A program made the translations under genes and the position numbers. Below are positions 1 to 6,511 of a DNA stretch of 27,254 nucleotides, piece after piece. Each line of letters begins with the position of its first letter. The first letter of the stretch is position 1. The notes below the pieces were generated by a model that worked only from the letters and a program-made list of their open reading frames with translations, was not told the DNA's origin and searched no databases. Origin of the DNA: an uncultured Verrucomicrobiota bacterium (GTDB lineage: Bacteria > Verrucomicrobiota > Kiritimatiellia > CAIQIC01 > Lenti-01); assembly GCA_938003985.1 (NCBI GenBank), contig CALKWZ010000001.1:1-27254 (forward strand), in the 5' to 3' direction.

Positions 1-430
1 TGGACAGGCTGGCGGCGTCGCCGCCGACGATCGCGCGGTGCGGCACCGGCAGGCCTCGGACCGGCAGGCCGTCCACCAGCGCCAGGTCCGGGAGCGGCGC
101 CAGTTGCGCCACGGCCCGGGCCATGGCCAGATGCGTCGCGCGCAAAATGTTCAGCGAATCGATTTCTTCGACGGACGCGGACGCCACGCCGATGCGCGCG
201 TGCGGACAGGCGGAGAGCAGGGCATGGAAAAACTCCCGGCGGGCGGCCGGGAGTTTTTTCGAGTCGTCGAGGCCCGCGAGGGAGCGCTCCGCTTCGGCTT
301 CGAGGAAGTCCTTGGCGAAGGCCACCGCGGCGGCCACGACGGGGCCCGCGAGCGGGCCGCGGCCGGCTTCGTCCACGCCGGCGACATGCAACAGGCCCCC
401 GGTCCAAGCTTCCTGTTCGAAGCGGAGCAC
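1..430 (-). CDS. rnhB: Ribonuclease HII, N-terminal part (runs off the window)
   Basis: Removes RNA from RNA-DNA hybrids and single ribonucleotides misincorporated in DNA; cytosolic, metal-dependent. Reading the minus strand from a GTG at 430, the protein begins VLRFEQEAW and contains HVAGVDEAGRGPLAGPV, the hallmark first motif whose Asp-Glu pair binds metal. It continues with LDDSKKL and LALVDGLPV (third acidic residue) and ends at the window edge within IVGGDAASLS, just before the usual AKVTRD motif. About 143 residues are visible of a usual 190-220. No ATG exists in frame upstream; the GTG is placed where family members begin and lies 22 bp after the rplS stop, so the two genes are probably co-transcribed. 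No clear ribosome binding site is seen. Identification is firm; the start is an inference. Confidence 0.9.
   Translation of the reverse strand, partial: MLRFEQEAWTGGLLHVAGVDEAGRGPLAGPVVAAAVAFAKDFLEAEAERSLAGLDDSKKLPAARREFFHALLSACPHARIGVASASVEEIDSLNILRATHLAMARAVAQLAPLPDLALVDGLPVRGLPVPHRAIVGGDAASLS
228..258 (-). repeat. Terminator-like perfect inverted repeat inside rnhB
   Basis: Two perfectly complementary 13-nt arms (228-240 and 246-258) with a 5-nt loop, each bounded by a run of A or T, look like a bidirectional intrinsic terminator. The repeat lies fully inside the rnhB coding sequence, where it encodes the conserved KKL and the following EFF. Whether it terminates transcription cannot be told from sequence. 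Confidence 0.6.
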
Positions 431-452
431 GGGGGCCCGGGGCGGGGAAGGA

Positions 453-803
453 CTATTCCTGGACTTCTTTCAGGCGGCTCTGCTTGCTCGTCAGCTTGCG
501 CATGTAGTAGAGCTTCGCCCGGCGGGTCGCGCCGCTGCGTTCGACTTCGACCTTCGCGACGTAGGGGGAGTGCAGGGGAAACACGCGCTCGACGCCTTCG
601 CCGAAGGAGATGCGCCGGACGGTGAACGTCTCGTTGGCGCCGCCGCCGTTGCGGGCGATGACCGTCCCGGCGTAGACCTGGATGCGCTCCTTGTCGCCTT
701 CCTTGATCTTCACGTGGACGCGCACGGAATCGCCGATCTGAAATTCAGGGGCCTTTTCCTTGAGCTGGCTTTGTTCGACTTTTTCCAAAAGGGCAGTTTT
801 CAT
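453..803 (-). CDS. rplS: 50S ribosomal protein L19
   Basis: Structural protein of the large ribosomal subunit at the subunit interface. The 116-residue product matches the family in length and motifs: FQIGDSVRVHVKIKEGDKER near the N-terminus, then VQVYAGTVIAR-like IQVYAGTVIARNGGG, FTVRRISFGEGVERVFPLHSP, and the basic C-terminal RRAKLYYMRKL. An ATG at 803 has a purine-rich AAGGAAGAAGG about 10 bases upstream. rnhB follows 22 bp downstream on the same strand, a common rplS-rnhB arrangement. The rpsP-rimM-trmD genes that often precede rplS are absent here; a tRNA gene on the opposite strand lies upstream instead. Identification is certain. Confidence 0.98.
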   Translation of the reverse strand: MKTALLEKVEQSQLKEKAPEFQIGDSVRVHVKIKEGDKERIQVYAGTVIARNGGGANETFTVRRISFGEGVERVFPLHSPYVAKVEVERSGATRRAKLYYMRKLTSKQSRLKEVQE

Positions 804-937
804 GGGGGATACCTTCTTCCTTACAAACGAGCGGGCATCATAGGGATTTGCGGGGCGGCGTCAAGGGCGGAATCGGCCGGCGGCGCGGAAAGGCTTGTCA
901 TCGCCCGGGGGCGGCGGCAGGATGCGCGCGGATGGAC

Positions 938-1011
938 GGGCCCTTAGCTCAGTTGGTCAGAGCGGAAGACTCATAATCTTTTGGTCGCAGGTTCAAGTCC
1001 TGCAGGGCCCA
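938..1011 (+). tRNA. tRNA with CAT anticodon (elongator Met or Ile2)
   Basis: A full cloverleaf folds: acceptor stem GGGCCCT (938-944) with AGGGCCC (1004-1010) and discriminator A at 1011; D arm GCTC/GAGC ending at 963; anticodon stem 965-969/977-981 around loop CTCATAA (970-976), anticodon CAT; T arm GCAGG-TTCAAGT-CCTGC (987-1003). The 3' CCA is not encoded. Several stretches (CTTAGCTCAG, CTCATAATC, TTGGTCGC, GGTTCAAGTCC) resemble the E. coli minor tRNA-Ile whose CAT is modified by TilS to read AUA, so this may be tRNA-Ile2 rather than elongator Met. It is not an initiator, because the first acceptor pair is a G-C match. The tRNA call is firm; the amino acid is open. Confidence 0.93.
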
Positions 1012-1039
1012 GTTCCTTGGGCGACCGGGCCGTTTGGAG

Positions 1040-1062
1040 CCGGGACGACCTCGTCCCGGTTT
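1040..1062 (+). terminator. Terminator-like hairpin after the tRNA
   Basis: Arms CCGGGACG (1040-1047) and CGTCCCGG (1052-1059) around a 4-nt loop are followed by TTT. It sits 28 bp after the tRNA and 33 bp before the rtcB-like start. It probably ends the tRNA transcript, although the T-run is short. Confidence 0.45.
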
Positions 1063-1094
1063 GTGATAGAGTGGGGGCAAGGCAGACGAACGCG

Positions 1095-2264
1095 ATGCAA
1101 CTGGTCGACGGCATACCGGTCTGGGGCGACCCGATCGAGGAAAACGCGCTGAAGCAGATCCGGCGCTGCGCCCGCACGGCCGACCGCGCGGCGCTCATGG
1201 CCGACCACCACAAGGGCTACGCCGTGCCCATCGGCGGCGTCGTGGCCTACGCCGACAAGATCAGCCCTTCCGGCGTCGGCTACGACATCGCCTGCGGCAA
1301 CAAGGCCGTCCTCACCGACGCCAAGGGGGCCGACGTGCGCAAGGACATCGGCCGGATCATGGACGACGTGTTCGGGCACTTCGTTTTCGGCATCGGAAAG
1401 AAAAGTTCCGCGCGGGTGGATCACGAGCTGTTCGACGACGAAACGTGGAAGCTCGACGCCGTCCGCCCCTTGAAGGATCTGGCCCGGGACCAGCTCGGGA
1501 CGATCGGCGGCGGGAACCATTACGTGGACGTCCTCGTGGACGAGCAAGACCGGGTCTGGATCGGCGTCCATTTCGGCTCGCGCGGGCTGGGCTTCAAGAC
1601 GGCCACGTGGTTTCTCGAAAAAGGCGGGGCGCAGGACGGCATGGACGTGGAGCCGCTGGTGATTCCGGCGAACTCGGCGCTGGGCGCGGATTACCTCGCC
1701 TGCATGCACCTCGCCGGGCGCTACGCCTACGCCGGGCGCGACTGGGTTTGCGCCGAGGCCGCGCGGCTGCTGGGCTGGAAGATCCTGGCAGAGGTGCACA
1801 ACCACCACAACTTCGCCTGGCGCGAAACCCACGGCGGGGAACCGCTCTGGGTCGTGCGCAAAGGCGCCACGCCGGCGTTTCCGGGGCAGAAGGGCTTCAT
1901 CGGCGGTTCGATGGGCGATATCAGCGCCATCGTCGAAGGCATCGAAAACGACCAGGCCCGCTGGTCGCTCTATTCCACGGTGCACGGCGCGGGGCGCACG
2001 CTGGGGCGGATGGAAGCCAAAGGCAAGTTCGACCGCCGGACCGGCCGCTGCCTGCGGCCGGGGAAAGTCACGCCCGAGATGATGCGCGGGCGCGTGGAGT
2101 CCTTCGGCACCGAACTGCGCGGCGGCGGCCTCGACGAATCCCCGCACTGCTACAAGGATCTCCAAACCGTCCTCGCCGCCCACGCCGGCACGATCAAGAT
2201 ATTGCACCAGTTGCGCCCCCTCGGCGTCGCCATGGCGGACACCGAGGATCCATATCGGGATTGA
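1095..2264 (+). CDS. rtcB: RtcB-family RNA-splicing ligase
   Basis: RtcB joins RNA 2',3'-cyclic phosphate (or 3'-phosphate) ends to 5'-OH ends using GTP and Mn2+, in tRNA splicing or RNA repair. The 389-residue protein shows the family's metal ligands in order: GYDIACGNK (Asp64, Cys68), GTIGGGNHYVDV (His142), GVHFGSRGLG (His159), VHNHHNFA (His235-His238), then GGSMGD and the HGAGR motif whose His297 is the expected GMP-linked nucleophile. It is slightly short and departs from the common DIGCGM signature, suggesting a divergent subgroup. The ATG at 1095 was chosen because homology begins there; an upstream in-frame ATG at 981 lies inside the tRNA gene. Only a weak AAGGCAG precedes it. The gene follows a CAT-anticodon tRNA on the same strand; no archease or RtcA gene is seen nearby. 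Confidence 0.92.
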   Translation: MQLVDGIPVWGDPIEENALKQIRRCARTADRAALMADHHKGYAVPIGGVVAYADKISPSGVGYDIACGNKAVLTDAKGADVRKDIGRIMDDVFGHFVFGIGKKSSARVDHELFDDETWKLDAVRPLKDLARDQLGTIGGGNHYVDVLVDEQDRVWIGVHFGSRGLGFKTATWFLEKGGAQDGMDVEPLVIPANSALGADYLACMHLAGRYAYAGRDWVCAEAARLLGWKILAEVHNHHNFAWRETHGGEPLWVVRKGATPAFPGQKGFIGGSMGDISAIVEGIENDQARWSLYSTVHGAGRTLGRMEAKGKFDRRTGRCLRPGKVTPEMMRGRVESFGTELRGGGLDESPHCYKDLQTVLAAHAGTIKILHQLRPLGVAMADTEDPYRD

Positions 2265-2288
2265 TCGAGAGGGGGCGAATGGCGAGCG

Positions 2289-2738
2289 TCAGCTTGCAGG
2301 CTGAGGCGAGCCGGCCGCGGCCGCTTGCCGGGCGGTTTTCAGGCGGTTCATTCTCGCGCGGACGTCCACGACCACTTGGACGTGGCGCTCATGGGAGAAG
2401 AGGCTGACCTTGTATTTCCGTTTGTCCGTCGTGTGGACGAACAAGGTCGGATAGGTTCCGTCACGCCCCGGGATCATCTTCACGTCGAGGTAGGCCACCT
2501 GGGCCAGCGGAATGCGGCGCTTGAACCAGCCGAATCGGCGGTGCAGGACGATCGCGTCGTCCGCTACGACGACGCGCTGCATGGCAAACCACATGAACAG
2601 GATCGCCAGAAACATGACGCCACCCCGAACGGTCCAATAGGGATGATCCCGAATGGCGGTCAATAGGAACCCGAGGAAAACCACCGCGGCGGCCCAGGCG
2701 ATTTCCATGGCGAGATAAGGCGTGTACTTGGTTTGCAT
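2289..2738 (-). CDS. Small membrane protein, possible bacterial PH-like domain
   Basis: I do not recognise a named family with confidence. The 149-residue product starting at ATG 2738 has two hydrophobic segments close together (about residues 12-29 and 36-53), then a soluble C-terminal part with VVVADDAIVLHRRFGWFKRRIPLAQVAYLDVKMIPG. Two-helix anchors followed by alternating short beta strands of this kind occur in bacterial PH-like (YdbT/DUF304-type) proteins, so that is the likeliest fold. A GTG at 2828 would add 30 residues of polar sequence but has no better ribosome binding site. The stop lies 24 bp from the convergent rtcB stop. A coding call is supported by consistent codon use and by the hydrophobicity pattern. 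Function unknown. Confidence 0.7.
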   Translation of the reverse strand: MQTKYTPYLAMEIAWAAAVVFLGFLLTAIRDHPYWTVRGGVMFLAILFMWFAMQRVVVADDAIVLHRRFGWFKRRIPLAQVAYLDVKMIPGRDGTYPTLFVHTTDKRKYKVSLFSHERHVQVVVDVRARMNRLKTARQAAAAGSPQPAS

Positions 2739-2863
2739 GGGCCCGCGGCCATGCCATGCGATCCAACGGGGCTGCCCGTCAACCTCCTGGCCGGCCGAAA
2801 TCGAATCATAGGGCGGAAGGCGGTCCACGTGCCAGAATTTTGTCGAAAGACAATCGGGGCGCG

Positions 2864-2906
2864 AAAATCGTGAAAATGGCTCGAAAATGGCCCAAAATCG
2901 CGAAAA
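2864..2906. repeat. Phased A-tracts, cluster 1
   Basis: Five AAAA runs start at 2864, 2873, 2884, 2894 and 2903, about one helical turn apart, on a G+C-rich background. Runs spaced this way are known to bend DNA. The cluster lies in the non-coding stretch between the minus-strand genes at 2289-2738 and 3444-4448. Confidence 0.75.
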
Positions 2907-2941
2907 CGGCCATGCGGGAGGCTCGGGGGGCCTGAAAACGG
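2894..2941. repeat. Intergenic module, copy 1
   Basis: A 48-bp module starting AAAATCGCGAAAA, passing through GGCC, GCGGGAGGCT and GGCC, and ending TGAAAACGG. It recurs as a 49-bp copy at 3176-3224. The copies differ mainly in the five bases after GGAGGCT and at two or three other sites. Confidence 0.75.
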
Positions 2942-2968
2942 GAATTTTGGCAGGAAAACACGAAAAAT

Positions 2969-3011
2969 CAGGAAAACAGGAGGGGAAAACATGCCATTTC
3001 CTGTTTTCCTG
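2969..3011. repeat. 13-bp perfect inverted repeat in the intergenic region
   Basis: Arm CAGGAAAACAGGA (2969-2981) is the exact reverse complement of 2999-3011, with a 17-nt spacer. The transcript of either strand could form this hairpin. A smaller one (GTTCCC-GGAG-GGGAAC) lies at 3071-3086. There is no T-run, so it is not an obvious terminator; a structured RNA or a protein binding site is possible. Confidence 0.7.
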
Positions 3012-3124
3012 CGAACTTCCTGTATTCCGGCTTCGTTTTGGATTTTCAAAGAGCCGAGCGGATGCTCGACGTTCCCGGAGGGGAACCTAAGGTCCGAGAT
3101 TGGAAATCAGAGGGCCGAGACCCG

Positions 3125-3189
3125 AAAACGGCGAAAAACGGGTCAAAACGGGCTGAAAATCGCGAAAAATGACCGAAAATCGCGAAAAA
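3125..3189. repeat. Phased A-tracts, cluster 2
   Basis: Seven runs of four or five A start at 3125, 3134, 3145, 3156, 3165, 3176 and 3185, spacings of 9-11 bp. Most sit in a CGAAAA or TGAAAA context. This is the stronger of the two clusters and, like the first, overlaps the start of the duplicated module. Confidence 0.8.
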
Positions 3190-3224
3190 TGGCCGCGCGG
3201 GAGGCTTTTTGGGCCTGAAAACGG
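3176..3224. repeat. Intergenic module, copy 2
   Basis: Second copy of the module at 2894-2941, in the same orientation and 282 bp away. It again directly follows a series of phased A-tracts, so the unit repeated is A-tract series plus GGCC-bounded tail. Confidence 0.75.
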
Positions 3225-3295
3225 CGTTTTGAACCGTAAATGGACGCAATTAACGCAAAATGGGATGTGAGTCGCAACGGGTGGCGAAATGGGGA

Positions 3296-3323
3296 GTCAT
3301 CCCGAGCTTGTCGAGGGATCTCA
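3296..3323. repeat. Dispersed-repeat fragment (CCCGAGCTTGTCGAGGGAT type)
   Basis: The stretch holding CATCCCGAGCTTGTCGAGG and then GATCTC matches a short motif I know as recurring between genes in many unrelated bacterial genomes. From 3225 to 3400 nothing else is supported: no open frame looks coding, and the region reads as degraded intergenic DNA. Confidence 0.5.
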
Positions 3324-3397
3324 AGTGCGGTCACGCAAGCGAGCGTGCGGGATGGGGCGGAGATGTCTCGGCAGAGCTCGACGTGGCCAGACAGGGG

Positions 3398-3422
3398 AAA
3401 CCCCCGACGGGGGCGTCGGGGG
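3398..3422 (-). terminator. Terminator of the AraC-like gene
   Basis: Nine-base arms CCCCCGACG (3401-3409) and CGTCGGGGG (3414-3422) with a GGGG loop on the plus strand. Read on the minus strand the hairpin is followed by TTT and lies 21 bp after the AraC-like gene's stop. A strong stem with a short T-run. Confidence 0.55.
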
Positions 3423-3443
3423 CTTCAAGCAATCCGGTTGAGC

Positions 3444-4448
3444 CTATCCTTGGAGGGTTCGTTTTTTGGCCAGGGCTTTCTTCTGGGAGGGATGGGGCGT
3501 GGTGCCGACCGGCTTGCGGGCGGGTTTGCGGGCCGCTTTGTTGACGGGGCGGACGGGGCGGCCTTCCATGTAGCCGCGGTAGCCGACGGGCTCGAGCTGG
3601 AAGCGCGGGGCGTCGTCGTCGGCCCATTCGTAGCCGTAGAGTTCGGGCTGGTAGGTCTTCATGACGTCCCAGAGCGAGAAGATGGCCTGCTCGAAGTTCT
3701 CGTCGTCGAAGGGCGGGCCTTGGAAGACCATCATGGTGCAGGGCGGCAGGTCGATGATCTCGAAGCCTTCCGGGACGGGGCCGGCGTAGTCGGCGGGCAC
3801 TTCGACGCCCTGGGCGTAGACGGAGGTGCCGCGGCGCTGGAGGCGCTTGGGCAGCCACAGGCCCATGGGCTCGTGGATGGCGGCCTGGATCTGGCCGAGC
3901 CGGGAGTAGACGTCGCAGCCGGTTTCCTCGCAGTACTCGAAGTAATGCGTGGCTTTTTTTCCGCGCTTGAGGATCATTTTGCGCGCGGGACGGGCGACGA
4001 TCTGGACGAACACGACCTGGGACTGGGGCGGGGCGGTTTTGGCTTTCATGGGGGCGTTTCCTGGGGTTGCGGGCGGGTAGTAGCTGCGCATCCGGTCCGG
4101 CATGAACAGGACGACGGACGGCTTTTTCCGGCGAAACTGCCGCGGGGAAAGTCCGAATTGCCGGGTGAACGCGCGCGTGAAGCCGGCGTGCGAATCGAAG
4201 ACGAAGTCGAACGCGACGTCGATCACCTTGCGCGGCGCCGCGCAGAGCTCGTCCGCGGCGGCGGACAGGCGGCGCTGGCGGACGTACTCGAACGGCGCGC
4301 GGCCGACGTATTCCTTGAAGAGCCGGGCGGCATGCCACGGGGAATAGCGGGCGGCGCGGGCGAGGCCGGCCAAGGTGATGGGTTCGGTCCGGTGCGCTTC
4401 GATGAAGGCCTGCATCCGTTTCACTGCGTTGATCTGTTCCGAGTCCAT
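3444..4448 (-). CDS. AraC-family regulator with GyrI-like effector domain
   Basis: A transcription factor of 334 residues. The first ~105 residues form an AraC/XylS double helix-turn-helix: MDSEQINAVKRMQAFIEAH, ITLAGLARAARYSPWHAARLFKEYVG, FEYVRQRRLSAAADEL and DFVFDSHAGFTRAFTRQFGLSPRQFRR, the last matching the family's second recognition helix. The remaining two-thirds resembles the GyrI-like/Rob-type small-molecule domain (LPPCTMMVFQG), giving a Rob-like architecture; the tail is rich in Lys, Arg and Pro. ATG 4448 is preceded by AAGGGAAAG at good spacing and begins exactly at the HTH domain, so it is preferred to in-frame starts further up. It lies 159 bp downstream of the histidine kinase on the same strand. 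The ligand and targets cannot be read from the sequence. Confidence 0.88.
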   Translation of the reverse strand: MDSEQINAVKRMQAFIEAHRTEPITLAGLARAARYSPWHAARLFKEYVGRAPFEYVRQRRLSAAADELCAAPRKVIDVAFDFVFDSHAGFTRAFTRQFGLSPRQFRRKKPSVVLFMPDRMRSYYPPATPGNAPMKAKTAPPQSQVVFVQIVARPARKMILKRGKKATHYFEYCEETGCDVYSRLGQIQAAIHEPMGLWLPKRLQRRGTSVYAQGVEVPADYAGPVPEGFEIIDLPPCTMMVFQGPPFDDENFEQAIFSLWDVMKTYQPELYGYEWADDDAPRFQLEPVGYRGYMEGRPVRPVNKAARKPARKPVGTTPHPSQKKALAKKRTLQG

Positions 4449-4607
4449 CGGGGTCTTTCCCTTTGTTGTGCCGCCATTCCACCACGGGCGCGGCGCGGGT
4501 TCTTGACCGGGATTGCGAAAATAGCAGAAATCGGGAGCGCCGGAAAACACCGCGAACGAGCGCGAATAGGAAGCATCGCCGATTCGCGCAAAAAGCGCGG
4601 CGGCAGA

Positions 4608-5666
4608 TCAGGGGCGGGCGCGGGGCAGGCGGCACTCGAAGCGCGCGCCGGGCTGGCCGGGATTGGCCAGTTCCAGCTTCCCGCCGTGCAGGTGGGCGAT
4701 TTCGGCGGCCAGCGACAGGCCCAGGCCCGTCGTGCCCGTCTTCGAGCCGGGCACTTGCACGAAGCGCTCGAAAATGGTTTGGGCGTAATCCGGCGGGATG
4801 CCGGGGCCGCCGTCGACGACGGCCACGGAGGCGTCGCCGCCGGGGAGTTCCGCCAGGTCGATCTGGATCGTGCCGCCGCCGGGCGTGTGGCGCACGGCGT
4901 TGTCGAGCAGGTTGCCGAGCAGTTCGACCACCAGTTCCTCGAGGCCCAGGACCTGCAGGTCGGCGGCCGGGAAGGCGGTGCGGATCCGCAGGCGCTGCGC
5001 TTCGGCGAGCGGTTCGTAGGCCCGCAGGACCCGTTCGACCGCCTGGCGCAGCGAAACGGGGACGAACCGGCGCGACAGCGCGCCGGCTTCCAGCTGCGCC
5101 AGCTGCAAGAGTTGTTCGACGAGCCGGGTCATGCGGTCCAGTTCGCCCAGCATCGAGCCGAGCGTGCGCCGGTATTCCGCTTCGGACCGGGGCCGGGCCA
5201 GCGCGACTTCGCCGAGGTTGCGCATGGCCGCGATGGGGGTGCGCAACTGGTGCGCGGCGTCGCCGCTGAAGCGCTCGAGCCGCTGGAGCACGGCCGCGTA
5301 GCCGTCGAACGCCGCGTTCATCGCCTGCGCGAGCCGCTTGGTTTCGTCGTCGGGCATGGCGGTCGTCGGGATCCGCTCGTTCCAGTGGCCGGCGCAGACG
5401 CGCTCGGCGGTGGCGGCCATGGCGCGCAAGGGATGCACCACCCGCCGGGAAATGGCCCAGGCCAGTCCGACGAGGAGCGGCACGACCCACAGCGACAATC
5501 CCAGCACGTGGGCCGTTTGTTCCAGCGCGATCCGCAGCGACACGTCGGGATGGGCGCGGCTGAGCAGCCACTCGACGAACACGTTGATCGCCGCCTGGCT
5601 CGCCAGCAGCAGCGCCAGCAGCAGGAGCAGGTAGAGGAACACCCGGGAGCGGAATTTCAGGTTCAC
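4608..5666 (-). CDS. Membrane sensor histidine kinase
   Basis: Autophosphorylates on His and passes the phosphate to the response regulator encoded just upstream. The 352-residue protein has two membrane helices (about 9-26 and 56-72) separated by only ~30 residues, so it has almost no periplasmic sensor domain. A HAMP linker (about 73-125) follows, then the H-box FSGDAAHQLRTP (His139), N-box LLGNLLDNAVRHTP, G1 VVDGGPGIP, F-box FERF and G2 GTTGLGLSLA. All catalytic boxes are intact. The start is a GTG at 5666 that overlaps the response regulator's TGA by 4 bases, implying translational coupling. With such a small external loop it may sense through the membrane or through a partner protein; the divergent lipoproteins are candidates, which is inference. 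Confidence 0.93.
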   Translation of the reverse strand: MNLKFRSRVFLYLLLLLALLLASQAAINVFVEWLLSRAHPDVSLRIALEQTAHVLGLSLWVVPLLVGLAWAISRRVVHPLRAMAATAERVCAGHWNERIPTTAMPDDETKRLAQAMNAAFDGYAAVLQRLERFSGDAAHQLRTPIAAMRNLGEVALARPRSEAEYRRTLGSMLGELDRMTRLVEQLLQLAQLEAGALSRRFVPVSLRQAVERVLRAYEPLAEAQRLRIRTAFPAADLQVLGLEELVVELLGNLLDNAVRHTPGGGTIQIDLAELPGGDASVAVVDGGPGIPPDYAQTIFERFVQVPGSKTGTTGLGLSLAAEIAHLHGGKLELANPGQPGARFECRLPRARP

Positions 5667-6376
5667 GGCGCGTCTCCCGCCAGCATGAAGCCCACGCCCC
5701 GGATGGTGCGGATCAGATGCGGGGTTCCGGGGCGTTCGATTTTTTCGCGCAAATGGGAGATGTGCACGTTGATCACCTTGTCCAGCGGCGTCAAGCGGCG
5801 GTTGATTTTCCAGACCTCGTCGGCCAGCAGGTCGCGCGAAACCGGCTGGCCGCGCCATTTGGCCAGCAGCACCAGCACGTCGAACTCGCAGGCGGTCAAC
5901 GGCACGAGCTCGCCGGCGCGCCGCACCCAGCGGTTCACGCGGTCGATTTCGAGGTCGGCCACGCGCAGGACGTCGGTTTCGAGCTGCTGCACCGCGGTGC
6001 GCAGGCGGGTGCGGACCCGCGCCAGCAGTTCGGCGAACGCGAAGGGCTTGGTCACGTAGTCGTCGGCGCCTTCTTCGAGTCCCGCCACGCGGTCCAGCAG
6101 GGTGGCGCGCGCCGTCACGATGACGACCGGCATCCGGTAGCCTTTCTGGCGCATCGCGCGCAGCCAGGTCCGGCCGTCGCCGTCGGGCAGGTTCAGATCG
6201 AGGATCACGAGCGCCGGCGTTTCCTGCGCGAGCTGCCGGTCGGCCTCGGCCAGGCACGTCGCCGCGACGACGGCGAAACCCTCTTCCCGCAATCCGCGCA
6301 CGAGGCTGGACGCCACGTGGGGGTCGTCCTCCACCAGCAGCAACCGGCTCGAGCGTTTGTCCGTCGATTCCGCCAT
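5663..6376 (-). CDS. OmpR/PhoB-family response regulator
   Basis: DNA-binding output protein of the two-component pair. The 237-residue product (ATG 6376) carries a receiver domain: acidic pair in LLLVEDDPH, phosphoacceptor Asp60 in VILDLNLPDGDG, Thr in VIVTARA and Lys in DDYVTKPFAF. A C-terminal winged helix follows, with LTACEFDVLVLLAKWRGQPVSR and VINVHISHLREKIE, ending GVGFML. A TTG at 6427 would add 17 residues; the ATG is preferred because the receiver starts soon after it, but neither has a convincing ribosome binding site. The 3' end overlaps the kinase start by 4 bp. The gene diverges from the first lipoprotein across a 135-bp gap that contains the GCAAA-N15-TTTGC dyad, so it could control both directions. 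Confidence 0.94.
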   Translation of the reverse strand: MAESTDKRSSRLLLVEDDPHVASSLVRGLREEGFAVVAATCLAEADRQLAQETPALVILDLNLPDGDGRTWLRAMRQKGYRMPVVIVTARATLLDRVAGLEEGADDYVTKPFAFAELLARVRTRLRTAVQQLETDVLRVADLEIDRVNRWVRRAGELVPLTACEFDVLVLLAKWRGQPVSRDLLADEVWKINRRLTPLDKVINVHISHLREKIERPGTPHLIRTIRGVGFMLAGDAP

Positions 6377-6429
6377 ACGGGCGTCAATCTGAAGCTTTCG
6401 CGCGGCAAAAGCGAGGGGAAACGGCAAGG

Positions 6430-6458
6430 TAAAGCAAACTTAAGCCTTTCGGATTTGC
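6430..6458. promoter_or_regulatory. Dyad GCAAA-N15-TTTGC, copy 1
   Basis: TAAAGCAAACTTA (6430-6442) followed by TTTGC (6454-6458) forms an inverted GCAAA pair separated by 15 bp. It lies 78 bp ahead of the first lipoprotein start and 54 bp ahead of the response regulator ATG, in their shared intergenic region. The same arrangement recurs before the second lipoprotein. A regulator binding site is inferred. Confidence 0.6.
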
Positions 6459-6511
6459 CCGTGCGGCGCGGAATTGCGAACGTCGTCCGCATGCTGGGAG
6501 CGAGACCATCG

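Noticed and set aside
4585..4599. Hairpin CGCGC-AAAAA-GCGCG downstream of the histidine kinase.
   Set aside because: A five-base stem with its A/T run in the loop rather than after the stem is not a terminator.
3240..6059. A 939-residue plus-strand open frame.
   Set aside because: It lies antisense to the AraC-like regulator, the kinase and part of the response regulator, all of which have complete motif sets.
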